Assembly: GCA_922989275.2 (NCBI GenBank)
Contig: OV277870.1
Span: 37,630,356-37,694,355 of the forward strand
Length of the DNA stretch: 64,000 nucleotides
Source: Gari tellinella
Taxonomy: Eukaryota > Mollusca > Bivalvia > Cardiida > Psammobiidae
Reading direction: 5' to 3'
The notes below the pieces were generated by a model. That model made no database searches, was not told the origin of the DNA, and saw only the letters and a program-made list of their open reading frames with translations. Position numbers and translations under genes: made by a program. This document shows positions 42,841-54,555 of this stretch, in pieces (position 1 is the stretch's first letter; each line of letters begins with the position of its first letter).

Positions 42841-43228
42841 TTCTTATTTTCCCTTGGGAACGTTTTCCTAAGTTTCCTTAAGTTGTTAGCCAATGTAATA
42901 GTTCACAGTATGATAATGTTTTATAGTAGGTGGAGCTCTATAATAATTCAGTACCAAAAATCCCACAGGGTTAATTGTATTTCAAGAATTAAAATGTAAA
43001 AAATATTGTATTTATTTCAAGTTGGCTTCAATTTTGAAACAGATATTGAAGCAATTTAAAGGTGTTGAAAGTTGATTGATGAGCTTGGAGATGAGATCTT
43101 GTAATTAATTGAACAGCAAAATCTGTTTAGATTTGCCTTAGTGAACAGGTTTTGGTAAATTAACTGTAGACTGTCAACAATGCTGTTGTTTCTTTAAATG
43201 ATTTCGTGACCTCGGATGAACCAGTCTT

Positions 43229-43424
43229 AACTCCAGATAAGGAGAGTACATGTATGTCAAAAATTAAAATCTTTATTTTTGCATTAAACCCTGTGGTGTT
43301 ACTACTCATTAGAATCGTCTCTCCGAGACGATTCTAATGAGTAGTAACATCATAGGATTTGGTGCTAAATTGAGTGAGAAAATGTTGGATTTCTTCAGTT
43401 TTACTCCCTTTTATCTGGAGCTCT
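43229..43424 (+). mobile_element. B-type MITE, complete
   Basis: AACTCCAGATAAGGAGAGT to CTTTTATCTGGAGCTCT. Palindrome almost perfect with loop GTCTCTCCGAGAC. The first bases of the left end are changed. Confidence 0.87.
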
Positions 43425-44119
43425 AAAGTATTAGAAACGATTTTGACAAGTATCTGATCAGGACACAAACTGTTTGACAATTGTATTGATGTTTCTTCAG
43501 CAGGAATGCCAAAAATCTTAATTTGAAAATAAAAATGCAGGGAACGTTTTTGAAGCAGATGATGACATGGCATCAAGCAAGAAGGTGTGGAGAAATTGCT
43601 TGACTTCCCTCAGCTTCCAATACCTTTAAATATAAAACATTTGTAGGAATTTCAAACCTGTTATTAACAACTGTTAACAAGATCTAGTCTTGTTGCAGGC
43701 AGAGTTCAGAAGTTGCTTGATGATGCCATGTAATCTTGTGTGTTAATAAAGATGTGCTCCATGATAAAACTTCCAATTGAAGTCAGCAAGGGCATGTTTG
43801 ATTGTGACACAGTAGAATGGTGTTTTTTGAGAGCATGTTCCAATTCTTTTTAAATTGATTCGACACAGATTTCACAAGTCTTGGAAAAATAAAGTTTTTT
43901 AGCAGAATTGTTAATGTCATTCAAACTGTAAAATCCATTTGAATGTCAAACAGAGTCTGATTAACAAACGACAAGTTACTTGGCCTATTTGACATTGAGA
44001 TCAAAATGCAACAGCTAGGGTTAGGAAATTGTTAAAAATGTATGACATCATTTAGAATGAAATAAGCCACCAATGGAAATTTAAATTTCTTTATTCCAAT
44101 TCGAATTACATGTATATCA
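43425..44119. other. Intronic sequence, nothing recognised
   Basis: AT-rich. A lone E arm (TGATCAGGACACAAACTGTTTGACA near 43457) with no partner. No exon. Confidence 0.45.
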
Positions 44120-44283
44120 TTAACCCAATCACCATAAATGCTCCTTTTTATGCCTTTAATTTATTCCTCCACTGAAGAAAATAGTTCCACTTTGTACAGT
44201 CATCGATCAATATGCACTGTAAGACATATTTTCTTTAATAGTCACAGTTTAACCATAGAAACAGGGTATTGAGTAAAGGTTTA
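44120..44283 (-). mobile_element. A-type MITE with hairpin deleted
   Basis: TTAACCCAATCACCATAAA and TTTATTCCTCCACTGAAG are present. The whole stem is missing, and sequence resumes near the terminus (GAAACAGGGTATTGAGTAAA). Confidence 0.7.
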
Positions 44284-44892
44284 ACTAACATGATAATATT
44301 TCATGAACAGAAAAACACCAGTTTCGCATTCAGGGAATTAAGTTCAGGTGAAGCATGTGGAATTTATTAAAAAAAAAAAAATTCTCACTTATAAAATATT
44401 AATCCCGTCTCATTCTTAAAACGCATTTTAAAATTTATTAATGGCTTTTACAAACCGTGGATCGATTTCAGCTGAATTCAGAACACAAGATTAGTTCAAG
44501 CTGAAATTTGAGTTTGCTATAGTTCTTGTGATCTACAGTGAACAACCTGGTATTTCAAAAACCCGTTTCTTAGTATTAGACAAAGCTAGCCTTTGCCATT
44601 GCTCTAAGGCAACATGTTGTCATACTAAGTGTGTGTGCTAGACTTGATAAGTTATCTTGTAAACCTGTAGCTTTTATGTCTCCCTGTCATAAAATCCAAG
44701 CCCCTTTGGGACTCTGATCAGGGTGATCAGAAGCTCGTAAAATGCTAATCTGTCCAATCGTAGCTGACCAGTGTAAACATAGACAGCATGCCCGAATTTA
44801 TGGCAACTTAAAGTTAGATTAGCCTGCTCTACAGTCAAACCATTGTTTAGAGGTTAATTGAAGAAGAAAAGCTGATTTAGCCATCTTTAATG

Positions 44893-44983
44893 CAGGTGAC
44901 AGCTTAATGCAGGATAAAAGTAAAGCAGAAAACTCCTTTAAGGAGACCGTGTTGCATTTATCCTGCATTAAGCTGTCACATGT
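44893..44983 (+). mobile_element. F-type hairpin, apex side damaged
   Basis: CAGGTGACAGCTTAATGCAG, stem AAAAGTAAAGCAGAAAACTCC. The return arm reads GGAGACCGTGTTGCATTTATCCTGC and pairs only in its outer half. Confidence 0.7.
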
Positions 44984-45084
44984 CTTTAGAGACTATCTAA
45001 TTTCACCAGATACGTAATCGTAATGACTGCATTGAGTACCTGTACTGGGTACCTGGGCTACTTCAAGCCGTGGTGTGTTGATGG

Positions 45085-45284
45085 TACAGTGATTGAGTCC
45101 CTCTATTATGATCACTCGTTACTCGCTGTTGAAAGCAAGATTAAAGTAAAGCAGAATGTTCCTATAGGAGGTCTCTGCTTTATTTTCACCCTGCTTTCAA
45201 CGGTCTCCTGCCTTGCTTATAATAAAAGCAACAAGCAGTTATTAATTAGTGTCCAAGGTGTCAATAATATGGGGATATATTGTA
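45085..45284 (+). mobile_element. F-type MITE (200 bp)
   Basis: TA-CAGTGATTGAGTCCCTC left end, GGGGATATATTG-TA right end. Stem AAAGTAAAGCAGAATGTTCC, loop TATA. The outer stem (GTTGAAAGCAAGAT) has changed in step with its partner (CCTGCTTTCAACGG). Confidence 0.72.
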
Positions 45285-45514
45285 GGAGATAGAAACACTG
45301 TAACTTGTTTGTGCTCAAGAGCCATTGTTGACCAGGGGTGAATAAAACTTTGATAAAAGTTTTTAAAGTAGGGACAGTTATGGTTTAGACATGATTTCAG
45401 ATATCTAGGGTATCTTAACAAGGCTGTCAAGTTACTTTTCTTAGAAAAAAAACCTTCTACATTCTAAAGGCATGCGGTCAGGTACAATCATATAACATGT
45501 CCCCTTGACTGTGT

Positions 45515-45715
45515 TTAAAGTGGAACTATTTTCCTTAATTCATGAATTGATTAAATGCATAAAAAGGCATATTTATGGAGTACTGTAATGTTGGTTAATG
45601 CATGCTGAAAGTAAAGCAGAATGTCACCTTAAGGCACACTCTGCTTTACTTTCAAATTGCTTTAAGTGGTCAGCTGTTTTCAAAACCAGAAACAGATAAT
45701 GGGATCAAATTTTAA
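45515..45715 (+). mobile_element. A-type MITE, rearranged
   Basis: The A tail (AAAAAGGCATATTTATGGAG) precedes the stem (GCTGAAAGTAAAGCAGAATG, apex CACCTTAAGG), an order unlike other A copies. Part of it (45533-45655) recurs at 45849-45975. Confidence 0.7.
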
Positions 45716-45732
45716 AGCGTTTGCTTGTATCC

Positions 45733-46034
45733 TTAACCCTTTCCCCCATAGAAGCTACTTTTAGCGTAGTTTAATTTAATCCTCCGCTAAAGAAAATAGT
45801 TCCAGTTTATACGTCATGAACAATTAACATAAGAAATATTTTACATAGCCTTAATTCATGAATTGATTAAATGCATAAAAAGGCATATTTATGGAGTACT
45901 AGCTGTAATGTTGGTTAATGCATGCTGAAAGTAAAGCAGAATGTCACCTTAAGGCACATTCTGCTTTACTTTCAACCTGCTTTAATTGTCACCTGTCTCT
46001 AATATTATAATTAGGTTATTGGGTAAAGGGTTAT
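45733..46034 (-). mobile_element. A-type MITE, enlarged by a local duplication (302 bp)
   Basis: TTAACCCTTTCCCCCATAG to TTGGGTAAAGGGTTAT. Its interior includes the segment 45849-45975, which is nearly identical to 45533-45655 apart from an AGC insertion and single changes. Confidence 0.8.
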
Positions 46035-46287
46035 AAGAGGTACCGGTATTGAAAACCACAGCTATTTCTTATGGTTTATGTGTCAGAGCAAGGGGTTGAG
46101 TACATATCAAAGAGATTAACTGTCTAAATTTGCACAAGAAGATTAGCTAACACACAAGGAATCTCATCTCTCCTTTATATTCCTGGAAATGCAATCTGCC
46201 TATCGATGTGCAGAAGTTCATTTCAGTTCATTACAGTGAGTGCTTTTGGAATAGAATGATCTATGATCTGAATAATTACTGCTTTAC

Positions 46288-46477
46288 ACCGACGCATTCT
46301 TCTTTACTTTCGGCCTGCTTTAAAGCGATTATATAGCCTCTAGGCCTCTATCTACTAGGATAGAAAACAAAATTTTCTTTTGATTGATGTGCATGTCTGT
46401 ATAAATAGGAACTTTTTTCTTCAATGTATTAATAAATTGAATGCGTAAAAAGGCATATTTATGGGGTAATAGGTTGT
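46288..46477 (+). mobile_element. A-type right half
   Basis: It starts at the return arm (TTCTTTACTTTCGGCCTGC) and runs to TATGGGGTAATAGGTTG. The left arm is missing. Confidence 0.75.
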
Positions 46478-46764
46478 AGTCAAGATCAAAACCGTTTTCA
46501 ATGGTTATCACAGTTACACCATGGAATAGCATGCAGAGTTAAAGGACAGATTAGGATTGCTTTCTCTTAAAAGTGTCGAACCACATTGACAAGTCTTATA
46601 ATGCCTAGCAACAGAAGGTCATGTCGCTACCATAGCAACACAGATGTCAATTACAGCATCTCAGTGTATGTAATCTTCTTTGACAACAAAGTCATTGATA
46701 GAAAGAAGCAGATTAGCAAGGTTTTTGTTTGGTTAAAAAATTACAACCAAACCTCATCAACTTG

Positions 46765-47008
46765 AATTCCCCCATAGGCCTGGTTCTTGTTTTGAAGACA
46801 TGTGACCACTTAAGTTTAAAATAAAGCAGAATTTGCCTTAAGGCGCATTTTGCTTTACTTTCAATCTGCTTTATGCTACAATTTGCAAGGATAAAGAAAG
46901 TATTTCTTACGGTTTATATTCTTGACTGTATAAAGTGGAACTGTTTTCTTTAATGGGGGGGGATAAAATTAAGACGTAAAAAGGCGTATTTATGGGGTAA
47001 TGGGTTAA
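46765..47008 (+). mobile_element. A-type MITE, left terminus worn
   Basis: AATTCCCCCATAGGCCTGG to TATGGGGTAATGGGTTAA. The apex TTGCCTTAAGGCGC keeps TTAA. It also has a G8 run (TTAATGGGGGGGGATAAAA). Confidence 0.85.
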
Positions 47009-47091
47009 GAAATACAGGAAAGTTTGATTTGGAGTGATCGACTATTCGAGGTTTGACTGTATTAATCAGCTTATTATCGTACATATATTTA

Positions 47092-47284
47092 CAGGGCTCC
47101 AGATAAGAGGGATTAAACTGAGCAAATACAACATTGTCTCACTTATTTCAGCACCAAATCCTATGGTGTTACTACTCATTAGAATCGTCTCAAAGAGACG
47201 ATTCTAATGAGTAGTGACATCATAGGATTCAATGCAAAAATAAAGAATTTAGTTTTTGAAATACTCTCCTTATCTGGAGCTCTG
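47092..47284 (-). mobile_element. B-type MITE, complete (193 bp) with 7-bp flanking repeat
   Basis: CAGGGCTCCAGATAAG to CTTATCTGGAGCTCTG. Palindrome with loop GTCTCAAAGAGAC fully paired over more than 25 bp. ATATTTA lies immediately outside both ends (47085-47091, 47285-47291), the clearest candidate target duplication of this family. Confidence 0.92.
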
Positions 47285-47643
47285 ATATTTAGCATTGTCA
47301 TGATAGGAACAGAAAATTATGGCCTCAATAAGAAATTCTGGTGATTTGTTCCTGCTGATGAATGGGGCTGAATTAGCATCAATTTAGCATTACTGAAGAT
47401 TTAAAATTGTAATTTTTTTCAAAGCAGGAAACATTGAATAAAATTGTAGAAAGAGAAAAAACTAATCACAGGCAAGCTGGTAGTTTTTTATTTAAAAAAC
47501 AAACTGATTTAGCATATTTGGTTGACAATGGCCGTGATGAATGTGTTTACTTGGGAGCAAAAAAGGAGTTCAATATGGCTCTCAAAAAATTAAGTGCTTT
47601 TGCATGCTGTGAAGCAGTGTATAAAGATACAGGAAAACTTGCT

Positions 47644-47840
47644 TTAACCCTTTCCCCAATAAGTATGCCTTTTTACGCTTTTAATTTATTCCTCCACAGA
47701 AGAAAATAGTTCCTATTTATACATTCGTAAACATGTACCAAAAGAAATATTTTCTACATCCTAGCAGATTGTAGTTAATAAAGCAGGCTGAAAGTAAAAC
47801 TAGAGGTGCATTTTGCTTTACTTTCAACCTGCTTTTAATG
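47644..47840 (-). mobile_element. A-type MITE, truncated
   Basis: TTAACCCTTTCCCCAATAAG, TTTATTCCTCCACAGAAG, stem GGCTGAAAGTAAAACTAGAG with a shortened arm, ending at CAACCTGCTTTTAATGG. The far terminus is gone. Confidence 0.8.
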
Positions 47841-48544
47841 GAATAAAGGAACAGCTTTTCAAAACAATATAAATGATAGGTCATAATACTTATTTAGTAT
47901 AGAACATGTATACTGTAGCTTATTGCAGGGCAAAAGTAAAGCAGAAAGCATGATTCTTAAACAGATATTGCGCAGCTATTTCTGTAGATAATTGTTTCCC
48001 AAAAACACAATATTAACTACATAATTGTAGCAAGTGCATGAGAAACTATGAAGATTTTTTCCATAAATTGGGGACTATAGAGTATCATTTGTGTAAACAC
48101 TCAGTCGTGTTTGTACTCTTTGTTTCATGATTGGGGAGGTGTTAACAGTACTATAAAAAAGCAGCAATTTCCCTGGGGTAAGAGCAGAGGTCGTTATCCC
48201 TTATTTGTAAATACTTAATAGGCCTTATAATTTATCCCTATAGTTGTCACCCTCATCATTTATAAATACAATGTCTCATTTGTTAGAAAACAATATTTGG
48301 GTATACTCAGATTTTCTGCAAGAACAAAAAAAGCAAGTGCTAACAAATAGAGAATTTTCAAGATGCAGATTAATCTCCGTGGTTACGATTTTCTAGTAGA
48401 TTTAGGGATATGAGCTAAGAGAGCGGCAAATATGGATCAATAGGAATGGTATGAGTAGAGTTTCTAGTGTACATATTAGTTTCATTAATGAGCAGAGTTC
48501 CCATTGTCCCTATCAATGCTGCAAATCACTTTTTCTTGATCTTT
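47841..48544. other. Intronic sequence, one F scrap
   Basis: TTATTGCAGGGCAAAAGTAAAGCAGAAAGC near 47920 is a lone F arm. The rest is unrecognised. Confidence 0.5.
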
Positions 48545-48610
48545 TCAAACAGTTTGTGTCCAGATCAGATGCCGGGTAACCGGCATCTGATCTGGACCCA
48601 AACTTTTTGT
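48545..48610. mobile_element. E-type hairpin core
   Basis: TCAAACAGTTTGTGTCCAGA, apex GCCGGGTAACCGGC, return arm GATCTGGACCCAAACTTTTTG. The mix of CAAACAG on one arm and CTTTTTG on the other joins the two E variants. Confidence 0.8.
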
Positions 48611-49072
48611 CACTCAGATCTTATATAATTGGGCGTCTTCAGAGAAGAAACACAAAATTTTTGAACTGAAGCAGATGATGCATTGAATTGGTGAATTTTG
48701 TAAAGCATGAAAAGGCATACTAAGTTTCATCAATGAGCACTAGGAGACAGTATGTTAGTTTGGTGAGAGTGGCTGCCCCATTGGGATATAGGCATCACAA
48801 CTGGAAGTATTGCAGGGAACTATACCATTACATGACTGTGAACTGCTCAAAATTAGGATGGCTGCGAGACCAAATTATGTTATACAACCATTATAGAGAT
48901 TATTCATGGGCAGTCTAAAATATGTTAGTAATTAAATGCAGAATAAAAGTAATGCAGAAAGCTCATAGGAGCAATAGCAGCAAATGAAAATTTTAAACAA
49001 ACAATATTACATACTACAAGAGAAGACTTAGTGTTGAAATCACATTTTCACAGACATTCTGCTAGCTATAAA

Positions 49073-49270
49073 CAGGGCTCAAGATAAGGGGAGTATTTCA
49101 AAAATTAAATTCTTTGTTTCTGCATTAAATCCTATTGTGTCACTACTCATTAGAATCGTCTCGAAGAGACGATTCTAATGAGTAGTGACATCATAGGATT
49201 TGGTGGTGAAATTAGAGAGGAACTGATGGATTTGTTCAGTATACCCTCGTATATGAGCCTTATAGCCCTG
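49073..49270 (+). mobile_element. B-type MITE, complete (198 bp)
   Basis: CAGGGCTCAAGATAAGGGG to a worn GAGCCTTATAGCCCTG. The stem around GTCTCGAAGAGAC is perfectly paired from TGTCACTACTCATTAG. GCTATAAA before and GCTAAAGG after may be a worn duplication. Confidence 0.88.
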
Positions 49271-49792
49271 GCTAAAGGCTGATTTTGTTTTTTCTTCTTC
49301 AGCTACCCTGTCATGTCTTGTTTACTGTAGATCTTGCGATCACCGTATTTGAATTTCAAATTTGTTCTAAGATCAAGATTTGATCCGAGTTTAAGGTCTT
49401 ATCTCGTTCGCATAGGATCAGTTGAATCCCAATAATGGTAAAATGATGACCTCGAGATATTCAAAACTAATCTCTGAGAACCCCGTTATTGCACGACTTT
49501 CGTTCTTATCTAGTTACGTAACACATACAAAGCCCATCTGATTTTTACTCCTGACTGAGCTTTAAGAAAGTCTTTTTGTTTCATGTGTTGGCATCTTATT
49601 TTAGTTTTATCTCGTACAGTCAGCTGGAAAAATTGTAGCAAACCGATGAATGCGATTACACGTGCAGTTTCAATAAACATGAAATTTGAGATATAATTCA
49701 GAAACATTTGTTTTTTCGTTTGTATCTGATTAGTTAAACAGCCTTTGGACCTTGGTAACATTTGTTGATCTTTGAATTTCTTTGATCTCTGG

Positions 49793-49960
49793 TTAACGCT
49801 TTGCATGCTGGGTGATTTATTTCATCTGCAACAATAATTGTTGTCTGCTACTGTTCTAAAAATAGAAGTGTCAAAATTTCTTATCTAAACATGTTCAGTC
49901 ACACAGCGTCTCATCAGGATCCAAACAGTTTGCAGTATGCTTTAAGCATGCTATATATAT
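49793..49960 (+). mobile_element. E-type MITE, partial
   Basis: TTAACGCTTTGCATGCTGGG is an E-like terminus, and TTGTCTGCTACTGTTCTAAA its subterminal block. Only the return arm remains (GCGTCTCATCAGGATCCAAA). CAGTTTGC and CTTTAAGCATGC follow. Confidence 0.65.
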
Positions 49961-49993
49961 ATAGCTCCTTTAGGAGCTTTCTGTTTTACTGTC

Positions 49994-50150
49994 ACCTTGA
50001 TCCCCAGTAAGTCTTATATGTTGTTACTACTCGTTAGAATTGTCTCTTCAAGACAATTCTAATGAGTAGTCACAACATAGGGTTTGAAGGAGACAAAAAA
50101 GTAGAAAAAAGTTGATTTTAATTTGTTTTCCTTCTTATCTGGAGTCTTGA
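49994..50150 (+). mobile_element. B-related hairpin, TGTTGTNAC subtype
   Basis: CTTATATGTTGTTACTACTC, loop GTCTCTTCAAGAC, return arm TCTAATGAGTAGTCACAACATAGGG, right end CTTATCTGGAGTCTTG. A lone F loop (AGCTCCTTTAGGAGCTTTC) sits just upstream at 49965. Confidence 0.75.
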
Positions 50151-50864
50151 TATTTTTTTCTATCAGTTTTCATGGTCTGTGGTGAGTTTGATTGTGGAAT
50201 TATTCCTTTTTGTGTGACTGCTTCTTTGTGACTGTCGCAAGGCGTTTTCTTGGAAACCTAATTACATAGACCTGCTCTCACCCTATTAGTGGTATTGAAT
50301 GGTTGAATGGAACGGAACATGGCCATTTATGGCACTGACTAATACAATTAGAAAATCAGTTAAAAATCTAAAATACCATTTCACACGACAATCGCTGATG
50401 TACTCTCAATCTATCTCAAGTACTCTCTCCCCATACTTAACAGGGACGGATTTTCAATCCAGACTCGATTATTTTTCCAAAGTCTTTTCGATGACTCAGG
50501 GGTTGAATGGAGAGAAAAACGGTGGATAAATTGTCACCTCGTGAAAAGAATTTGACATAACCGAATAAAGCCTCGTAAATATGATGACCAGAAGATGGTG
50601 TAACAAGTGTAATGTGGGTAATCAAGTTTGTACCACATCTGTCAGAAGCCTGCCAACAACAGATAGGAAGGACAAAACCCCAAGCTTATCCCCGTAGGCT
50701 GCCTGCGTCAAAATCATTTTAGTTTGATATCCTTTTAAAAAAAATCTTTAGTTTTAAAATTTACGATTTTTACCCAGATTTAATAACCAGTTGATTTTAA
50801 AGCAACAAATCAAACGGGATCTCTTGACTATCTTAAGGAGATCATAGTAGTTTGATTTAGTACA

Positions 50865-50942
50865 AAAAATAGTGCAGCAATTAAAGCTTCCTTTTGGAGC
50901 TTTCTGCATTATTTTATTCTTCATTGAGCAGCCACATGATTG
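50865..50942 (+). mobile_element. F-type hairpin, left arm worn
   Basis: ATAGTGCAGCAATTAAAGCTTCC, loop TTTT, return arm GGAGCTTTCTGCATTATTTT, then GAGCAGCCACATG. Confidence 0.6.
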
Positions 50943-50970
50943 TTTAACACTATTTAAACAGCACTTTGTC

Positions 50971-51221
50971 TTAACTCTTTGAACTCTAGTCCCGCCTATA
51001 GGCGTGCTTTTCAAACAGTGTACATGTGAATAGTACACATGTGCTATGCAAACAGTGAAGACCCAGATCAGAGGGCTCCGAAAGGAGCCCTCTGATCAGG
51101 GTCTTCACTGTTTGTCATAATGCCAAACATTGACAAAAACAACCCTTTAAAGTCAGAAATGGACTAGACTTAGATGGAAACTGGAATTGTCCATTTAAAG
51201 TTTCAGGGAGGAAAGAGTTAA
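50971..51221 (+). mobile_element. C-type MITE, complete (251 bp)
   Basis: TTAACTCTTTGAACTC to GGAGGAAAGAG-TTAA with loop GAAA. Its last TTAA is the first TTAA of the A element that follows. Confidence 0.92.
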
Positions 51222-51457
51222 CCCATTACCCCATAGCCTATTTCTAGTTTTGAAGACATATGACAACTTAAAGCAGGTTGAAAGTAAAGCAGGATGCGCC
51301 TGAAGGCGCATTCTGCTTTACTTCCAGCCTGCTTTAAGCTACCATCTACTAGAAAATATAAAATATATCTTATGATAAGAATTCATAATAACTATTTTCT
51401 TCAGCGGAGGAATAATTTAAATACGCTAAAAGTCGTTTCTATGGGGGAAAGGGTTAA
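51218..51457 (+). mobile_element. A-type MITE, complete (240 bp)
   Basis: TTAACCCATTACCCCATAGCC to CTATGGGGGAAAGGG-TTAA. Apex GCGCCTGAAGGCGC (TTAA lost). It shares its left TTAA with the C element. Confidence 0.9.
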
Positions 51458-51827
51458 AGAACATTGAACATACTTTTTGTATTACTGGTGATTTAAGACA
51501 AGTTTGAATATAATAACCCCATCATGATCAACACGGTCACCAAAATAGCCTTGTTAATAGAACTTGATAAAAAACTTAAAAAATAGGAAATTACTTGAAA
51601 ACTTAAAACTTTCGAGTCATTGGCATGCCCTTAAATGGTTACAAGTCTCTTGATTGGGGGAATTAAATGTTATTAAAAGTTAAAAGGCTCACTGCTTGAT
51701 AGGCTTCTGTCAAATGGTGAAATGTTTCACCCTTAATTATTTATTCTGTTTAGAGGGTTTCTCTCATGACAAAGGTCAATGCCATTTGAGCTGAAAGGAG
51801 GCTTGAAGTTGGGTGTTTTAAACTCTT

Positions 51828-52068
51828 TCAACATTAAGTAACTCTTGTGGGTTATTAGGTTCCCTTTGAATCATTTTAGTTTCTATAACATGAACCGGTC
51901 TACTTGGAATTCTGGGTAGTTTGATAAATACTGCTCTAATTTAGCAAACAGTGTTGACCCAGATCAGAGGGCTTCTATAGGAGTCCTCTGATCTGGGTCT
52001 ACAGTTTATTGCAAAATTAATGTAATGAGTATATTTTAATCATATCCACCAGGTGTTGAAAGATTTAA
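51828..52068 (+). mobile_element. D-type MITE, complete (241 bp)
   Basis: TTAA then ACTCTTTCAACATTAAG to GGTGTTGAAAGAT-TTAA. Stem GCAAACAGTGTTGACCCAGA, loop TTCTATAGGAG, return arm with one shift (CTACAGTTTATTGC). Confidence 0.85.
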
Positions 52069-52154
52069 TCAATTGACAACTTGAAGCAACTTGCAAGAGG
52101 AAAGTAAAGCAGAAACTCCAAATGGAGCAAATATTTCTGCTTTACATTTATCCT

Positions 52155-52345
52155 AGAGGCTCCAGATAAGGGGAATATTTCAAAAACTGAAATATCAATT
52201 TTTGCTTTAAACCCTATGGTGTCACTACTCATTAGAATCGTCTCTACTAGACAGTTCTAATGAGTAGTGACACCATAGGATTTTGTTCTAAAATGAAGAG
52301 AATACGTTAGATTTTTCAGTTTACTCCCTGTTATCTGAAGCTTTG
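52155..52345 (+). mobile_element. B-type MITE, complete
   Basis: AGAGGCTCCAGATAAGGGG to CTGTTATCTGAAGCTTTG. Palindrome loop GTCTCTACTAGAC. A broken F stem (AAGTAAAGCAGAAACTCC ... TTCTGCTTTACATTTATCC) lies immediately upstream at 52096. Confidence 0.85.
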
Positions 52346-52940
52346 TGTTCTGTAATACAGATTCTATGTAAGTGCTTGTGTTATGACGTGTAGAGGATTT
52401 GGTGTGTTTGACATTATGGGAGACTGACATATTGACTATTTATAGAAAGATTGTACTTTTCAAGTGTCGGAGACGCTGGTAAAATGTGGTAATTTTTCCA
52501 CACCTGTGATAGCTACATCCATTAATAATTCAGCAAAAAAATTGCTCTTTTTAGCCGCGAGACATAAAGTTACATTATTTATGACAAATGTGGATATATT
52601 TGCGACATTACCAAACTGTTACTTTCCCTAAGTTTTTGCATTAGCTCACGCAAAAAATGGAGAATATTTATGAGTTTATTGTTTTGTGCGATGCTAAAGG
52701 CATTAATATGACACAGGCCAACATTTTATACACAGGTAATATTAATTGTGTTTGACTTGGCAGAAAATGTTGACTGAGCCTCACTTTGATATTGTGTGGT
52801 AGTCCATTAGTGCTTGACATTCCTGTAAAAAAACAATAGAGGTAGTGTAAACAGTGTAGACTTATCTGCAGAAAGGTGTATGAAATTATTGTAATGGTCT
52901 AATTAATGTTATTATATATGCATGACCATCAGACTTTAAA

Positions 52941-53164
52941 TTAACTCGTTCAACACTAAGTAACTCTTGTGGATCATTTTAGTTACCAAAACATGAACCA
53001 GTCTACTTGGAATTCTGGATAGTTTAAATAAATACTGGTCTAAATTAGCAAACAGTGTAAACCCAGATCAGGGGGCTCCTTTAGGAGCACTCTGATGTAG
53101 ATCTACACTGTTTGCGAATGTAAAGAGTATAATTTTAACAGGTCCATGGTGATGAAAAAGTTAA
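52941..53164 (+). mobile_element. D-type MITE, complete (224 bp)
   Basis: TTAACTCGTTCAACACTAAG to GGTGATGAAAAAG-TTAA. Stem GCAAACAGTGTAAACCCAGA, loop CTTTAG, return arm with three changes. Confidence 0.87.
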
Positions 53165-54121
53165 TTTGTAAAATTTAAGATTTTGTTTTGTTATATACCA
53201 ATGTTCTGTTGGTAGTCTTATCTAAGGAAGACTTCAATTATTTGGAAATATCACTGCGTTTACTTTCATCCTGCTTTAAGCTGTCGCTTGCCTACAAACA
53301 CCACCAATGCTTCTGAATGTCCTAAGTAAATAGGGACTTTTGTAGAGGAGCTCAGTGGAAAAAGTTAATGTGTTAATGATTTCTGTTGAGAACATTTCAT
53401 TATAATGTCTAACTCTTGTCAGCCAGGATGGTTGTGGTCTACATTGCCAGTGGAGTCTGAATGGTAATTGGAAGTGGGGGAAGAGCATAATATGGTGATG
53501 GGAAAGTCATTGGCTGTAATAAATGATTGGCTGATGACAGGTTTACAGAGAGGGAGGGAAGCTGGTCTGTAGGGGGGTCGGTTCTTCATTGTAAGGGCTT
53601 CATTAGCCCCTTTAACCTAGGTATTGTTCCCTGCACGCTATATGTTTAAACCAATGCAAGTTTCAGGAAAAATAATCATTTTGAACATTTTGCGTCAAAT
53701 GTACCTAAGGAGTAACATAGATGATAGTCACGATTTATCAAATATAAACCTTCGAATACATAAAAAGTTATTGCTGATCTGGGTGCACCTCCATCAAAAC
53801 AGTCATCAGCATTGACCATCAGCCTTAGGAAGGTCAAGAGGTAATGGTCATCTTGACCGGTGTTAATGGTCATTGTAGAGTCAAAAGAAACGTTTCATGA
53901 AATGTTAGTCAGGTCGCTGTGTGGGGCTTTGTGCCTGAGGCAAGGATTATCCACTATAATGTCACCTTGCCCCACTTACCTGTTTGCTCTTGAGTGACCC
54001 AACAAAGAGATGTGAAGTAGGACCTTTGCCATTCAATTGTTGTTGTTGTTTCTGCTAAAGTTTAGCATCCCACGTAACCTTTTTCAGATGCGTCATCCCA
54101 ATGTCTCATCCCAATGTCGTC
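53165..54121. other. Intronic sequence, nothing recognised
   Basis: A single F return arm (CGTTTACTTTCATCCTGCTTTAAGCTGTC) near 53257. Low-AT patches at 53400-53600 and 53780-53960 lack any recognisable coding domain. Confidence 0.45.
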
Positions 54122-54287
54122 CAGGGCTCCAGATAAGTGGAAGTAAACGGAACAAATTCAACATTTTCTCACTCTATCAGCTCCAAATCGTATGGTGTCA
54201 CTACTCATTAGAATCGTCTGTTCGAGACATGGTTTCATGCAGAAATAAAGATTTTAGTTTTTGAAGTACTCCCCTTATCTGGAGCTG
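54122..54287 (-). mobile_element. B-type MITE, return stem arm deleted (166 bp)
   Basis: CAGGGCTCCAGATAAGTGG to CCTTATCTGGAGC. After the loop GTCTGTTCGAGAC it jumps to ATGGTTTCATGCAGAAATAAAG, so no hairpin can form. Confidence 0.85.
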
Positions 54288-54404
54288 GACTCGTCAGATA
54301 TGTAACACTGACAGTGGTCAGCATCATGCATTCCTATTTTGGTCTGGATGTTGGCTAACTCAATGAAGAAACATAATGCCCTTTAAGATAGTCTACCTGT
54401 GAAG

Positions 54405-54555
54405 AGTACACTTGTCCTATGTAATGTAGATTCAGATCAGACGGCTTCCAAAGGAAGTTTGCATAATTGTTCATAAAACTACCTTACGTAAGTAGTCCAA
54501 AATTGACATGACCTAACTGGAAACTGGAAATGTCCATTTTAAGTTTCAGTGGTCA
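54405..54555 (+). mobile_element. Decayed C-type MITE
   Basis: GAGTACACTTGTCCTATG, AGATTCAGATCAGACGGC and the tail AACTGGAAATGTCCATTTTA match C. The stem is broken and both ends are lost. Confidence 0.6.
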
